Shown piece after piece: positions 62,592 to 64,000 of a stretch of DNA of 64,000 nucleotides. Numbering within the stretch: position 1 is the stretch's first letter; every line of letters begins with the position of its first letter. A program made the position numbers and the translations under genes. The notes under the pieces are model-generated. The model did no database searches, was not told where the DNA came from, and was given only the letters and a program-made list of their open reading frames with translations. Source of the DNA: Planctomycetota bacterium (GTDB lineage Bacteria; Planctomycetota; UBA1135; UBA2386); the NCBI GenBank assembly GCA_014192625.1, contig BJHM01000014.1, forward strand, positions 1 through 64,000, in the 5' to 3' direction.

Positions 62592-63800
62592 TCAGTCGAG
62601 CCGTTGCAGCAAAAGCACCTTCAGATATTCCGACTCGGGCAGCGACAACCAAGCTGGGTGATCTGGCCCAGCACCGAGCCGCTGCCTTAGTGCAATGCGA
62701 AACGGCAACCCTGCCGCCGCCTGTCGCACCAGATCTTCGAACATCGGCAGCGTCACGTGGTGGCTGCATGAGCAGGTCAGCAAAAAGCCGTGCTCGGTAA
62801 GCAGCCGCAATGCCAGCCGATTGAGATCGCGATAGCCGCGCAACGCGCCGTCCAATTCGCGCCGACTTTTGGCGAACGCCGGCGGATCGAGCACCACCAA
62901 ATCGAACCGCGCCGGACCTTCGCGCAATTCGCGGAGAAAGTCGAACACGTTGCTGTGTTGAATGCTCAGCCCATGCAGCTCGTTTTGTTCGGCACCTTGT
63001 TGGGCGAGTTGCAACGCATCTTCGGACTGATCAACGGCGAGCGCCGAACGCGCGCCACCCGCCAACGCCGCAAGCGAGAAGCCGCCCTGGTAACTAAACA
63101 GGTCCAGCACCGCGCGGCCTTTCGCCAAGTCCCGCACCAACGCGCGCGCCGGCCGCTGGTCTAGATAGAAGCCGGTCTTGTGGCCAGTGAAGGGCCGGAT
63201 CGTGTGCTTGATGCCGTGCTCGATGATCGTCGTCTCAGTGATGCGGCGGCCGTGCAGCAACTGCACTTCCTGCGGCAGCTGTTCGAGCTTGCGCGCGCTC
63301 ACGTCGTTGCGCGCCACCACGCACTCCGCGTTTAGCAATTGCGCAAGGAACGGCACGATCGCATCGAGGCAGCGATCGACGAACGGCGCCGTCACCTGCA
63401 GCACAAGCACCGGGCCGTAGCGGTCAACGATCAGGCCCGGCAGGCCATCACTTTCGCCGTGCACCAACCGCGCCCCGTCCATCGGCCCAAGCATTCCCGC
63501 ACGTCGGTCAACGGCACGCCGCAGCCGCTCGGCAAAGAACTCTTCGCGCCCCGGCACGTCTTTACCGGCAAAGCTGCCACACAGCCGCAACGCCAACTTG
63601 CTCACCGTGGAAGTAAATCCGAGCCCCAGATCGCGGCCCTCGACATCCGCCACCCGCACCATGGTCGCGTGCAAAACTTCGCCCGGCAGAAGATCATCGC
63701 GGTAAAACCACGGGTGACCGCGACGCGCGAGTTGGCTGGCCTTCTTGTTCAGCCGGATCGGGGCACCAGACGGCGAGGACGCTGCAATGGGGTCGGACAT
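62592..63800 (-). CDS. RlmI-like class I SAM-dependent 23S rRNA methyltransferase
   Basis: A 402-residue protein from the ATG at 63800. The N-terminal PUA-like domain has IRLNKKASQLARRGHPWFYR. The central domain has GLPGLIVDRYGPVLVLQV. The catalytic domain shows TGHKTGFYLDQRPARALVRD, the SAM motif AVLDLFSYQGGFSLAALAGG, the catalytic DLVVLDPPAFAKSRREL and LLTCSCSHHVTLPMFEDL with the cysteine pair. The architecture matches COG1092 enzymes such as RlmI, which make m5C in 23S rRNA; related enzymes have other targets. It is the first gene of the run with the thioredoxin and thiS genes. The 200 bases to the right show no gene. Confidence 0.92.
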   Translation of the reverse strand: MSDPIAASSPSGAPIRLNKKASQLARRGHPWFYRDDLLPGEVLHATMVRVADVEGRDLGLGFTSTVSKLALRLCGSFAGKDVPGREEFFAERLRRAVDRRAGMLGPMDGARLVHGESDGLPGLIVDRYGPVLVLQVTAPFVDRCLDAIVPFLAQLLNAECVVARNDVSARKLEQLPQEVQLLHGRRITETTIIEHGIKHTIRPFTGHKTGFYLDQRPARALVRDLAKGRAVLDLFSYQGGFSLAALAGGARSALAVDQSEDALQLAQQGAEQNELHGLSIQHSNVFDFLRELREGPARFDLVVLDPPAFAKSRRELDGALRGYRDLNRLALRLLTEHGFLLTCSCSHHVTLPMFEDLVRQAAAGLPFRIALRQRLGAGPDHPAWLSLPESEYLKVLLLQRLD

Positions 63801-64000
63801 CTTTGCGCTACTGTGGCGGGACCACCAAAGCACCTCAAGTCAGCTTTCGCGCCGTGCCGCCTTGTATCGAGGGCGCTTTCTCGATCCGGCGGTCGATGCC
63901 AAGCAAAATGGGATGCCTTGCAGCAGGCGAAGCGAACCAAGGCGGCTTGCAAGTGCGCCTTCGCCAAAAAAACCGGGCCAGACCCACTAGGCATCCAGAT

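Noticed and set aside
1-64000. tRNA, rRNA, transposase or integrase genes
   Set aside because: None was recognised on either strand by motif reading. A dedicated RNA-gene scan could still find a divergent small RNA.

Overview
The window is GC-rich, Gram-negative bacterial chromosome with tightly packed genes, many GTG/TTG starts and many 4-bp stop/start overlaps. Several traits suggest a member of the Planctomycetota, although no rRNA or other phylogenetic marker is present to prove it. These traits are numerous secreted proteins of unknown function whose signal peptides end in AQ, large TPR lipoproteins, an FG-GAP lipoprotein, very large prepilin-like proteins, a lone flagellin, an MlaE fused to a STAS domain, and DUF1570-like and NRDE proteins. 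I found no tRNA, rRNA, CRISPR array, transposase or phage gene.

Layout. At 1-403 there is a 26-bp minisatellite and a short 14-bp repeat. At 404-6170 (minus) are three prepilin-like proteins, one of them giant. At 6210-10776 (plus) a heterodimeric ABC exporter is translationally coupled to a two-motif aspartic-protease lipoprotein. At 10919-13887 are a dihaem cytochrome c peroxidase, Maf, a SanA/DUF218 protein and a half-size GDT1-type transporter. At 14220-24440 (plus) lies a housekeeping run: typA, rnc, kup, mfd, a SurA-like chaperone and a compact flagellin. At 24547-27731 are rpsT, a TPR protein, def and ribF. At 27789-30812 (minus) are a frameshifted DUF1570-like gene and a secreted helical-repeat protein. 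At 30936-34419 (minus) is a complete Mla/MCE-type lipid transport operon. At 34815-37011 (plus) an amino-acid permease overlaps a dimethylargininase-like hydrolase. At 37517-42534 are two large TPR lipoproteins. At 42635-47245 are an NRDE protein, a small doubtful ORF, an MFS permease and a secreted protein. At 47329-49574 are an ECF sigma/anti-sigma pair and a small CxxC protein. At 49599-49909 is a 23-bp minisatellite. At 49956-57073 (minus) are an M28 peptidase, larE, an amidohydrolase, a sugar-nucleotidyltransferase and the FG-GAP lipoprotein. At 57297-63800 are thiG, a CPBP protease and a gamma carbonic anhydrase in one overlapping chain, a serine hydrolase on the other strand, then a two-domain thioredoxin protein, thiS and an RlmI-like methyltransferase.

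How the genes relate. Most of the coupled genes form plausible functional units: Mla lipid traffic, ABC exporter plus periplasmic protease, arginine-derivative uptake plus hydrolysis, sigma plus anti-sigma, and two halves of thiazole synthesis (thiG and thiS) in separate nearby operons. The most unusual structural theme is the position of short tandem repeats. Stop-free minisatellites or microarrays with unit lengths of 14, 17 and 23 bp lie between genes that converge tail-to-tail, and the 26-bp array at the left edge may be a fourth case. Ordinary hairpins occupy some of the other gene-end junctions. No single gene cluster here looks like a recognisable new defence or mobile system. The best leads are the minisatellites, the giant prepilin cluster, the exporter/protease operon and the permease/dimethylargininase pair.
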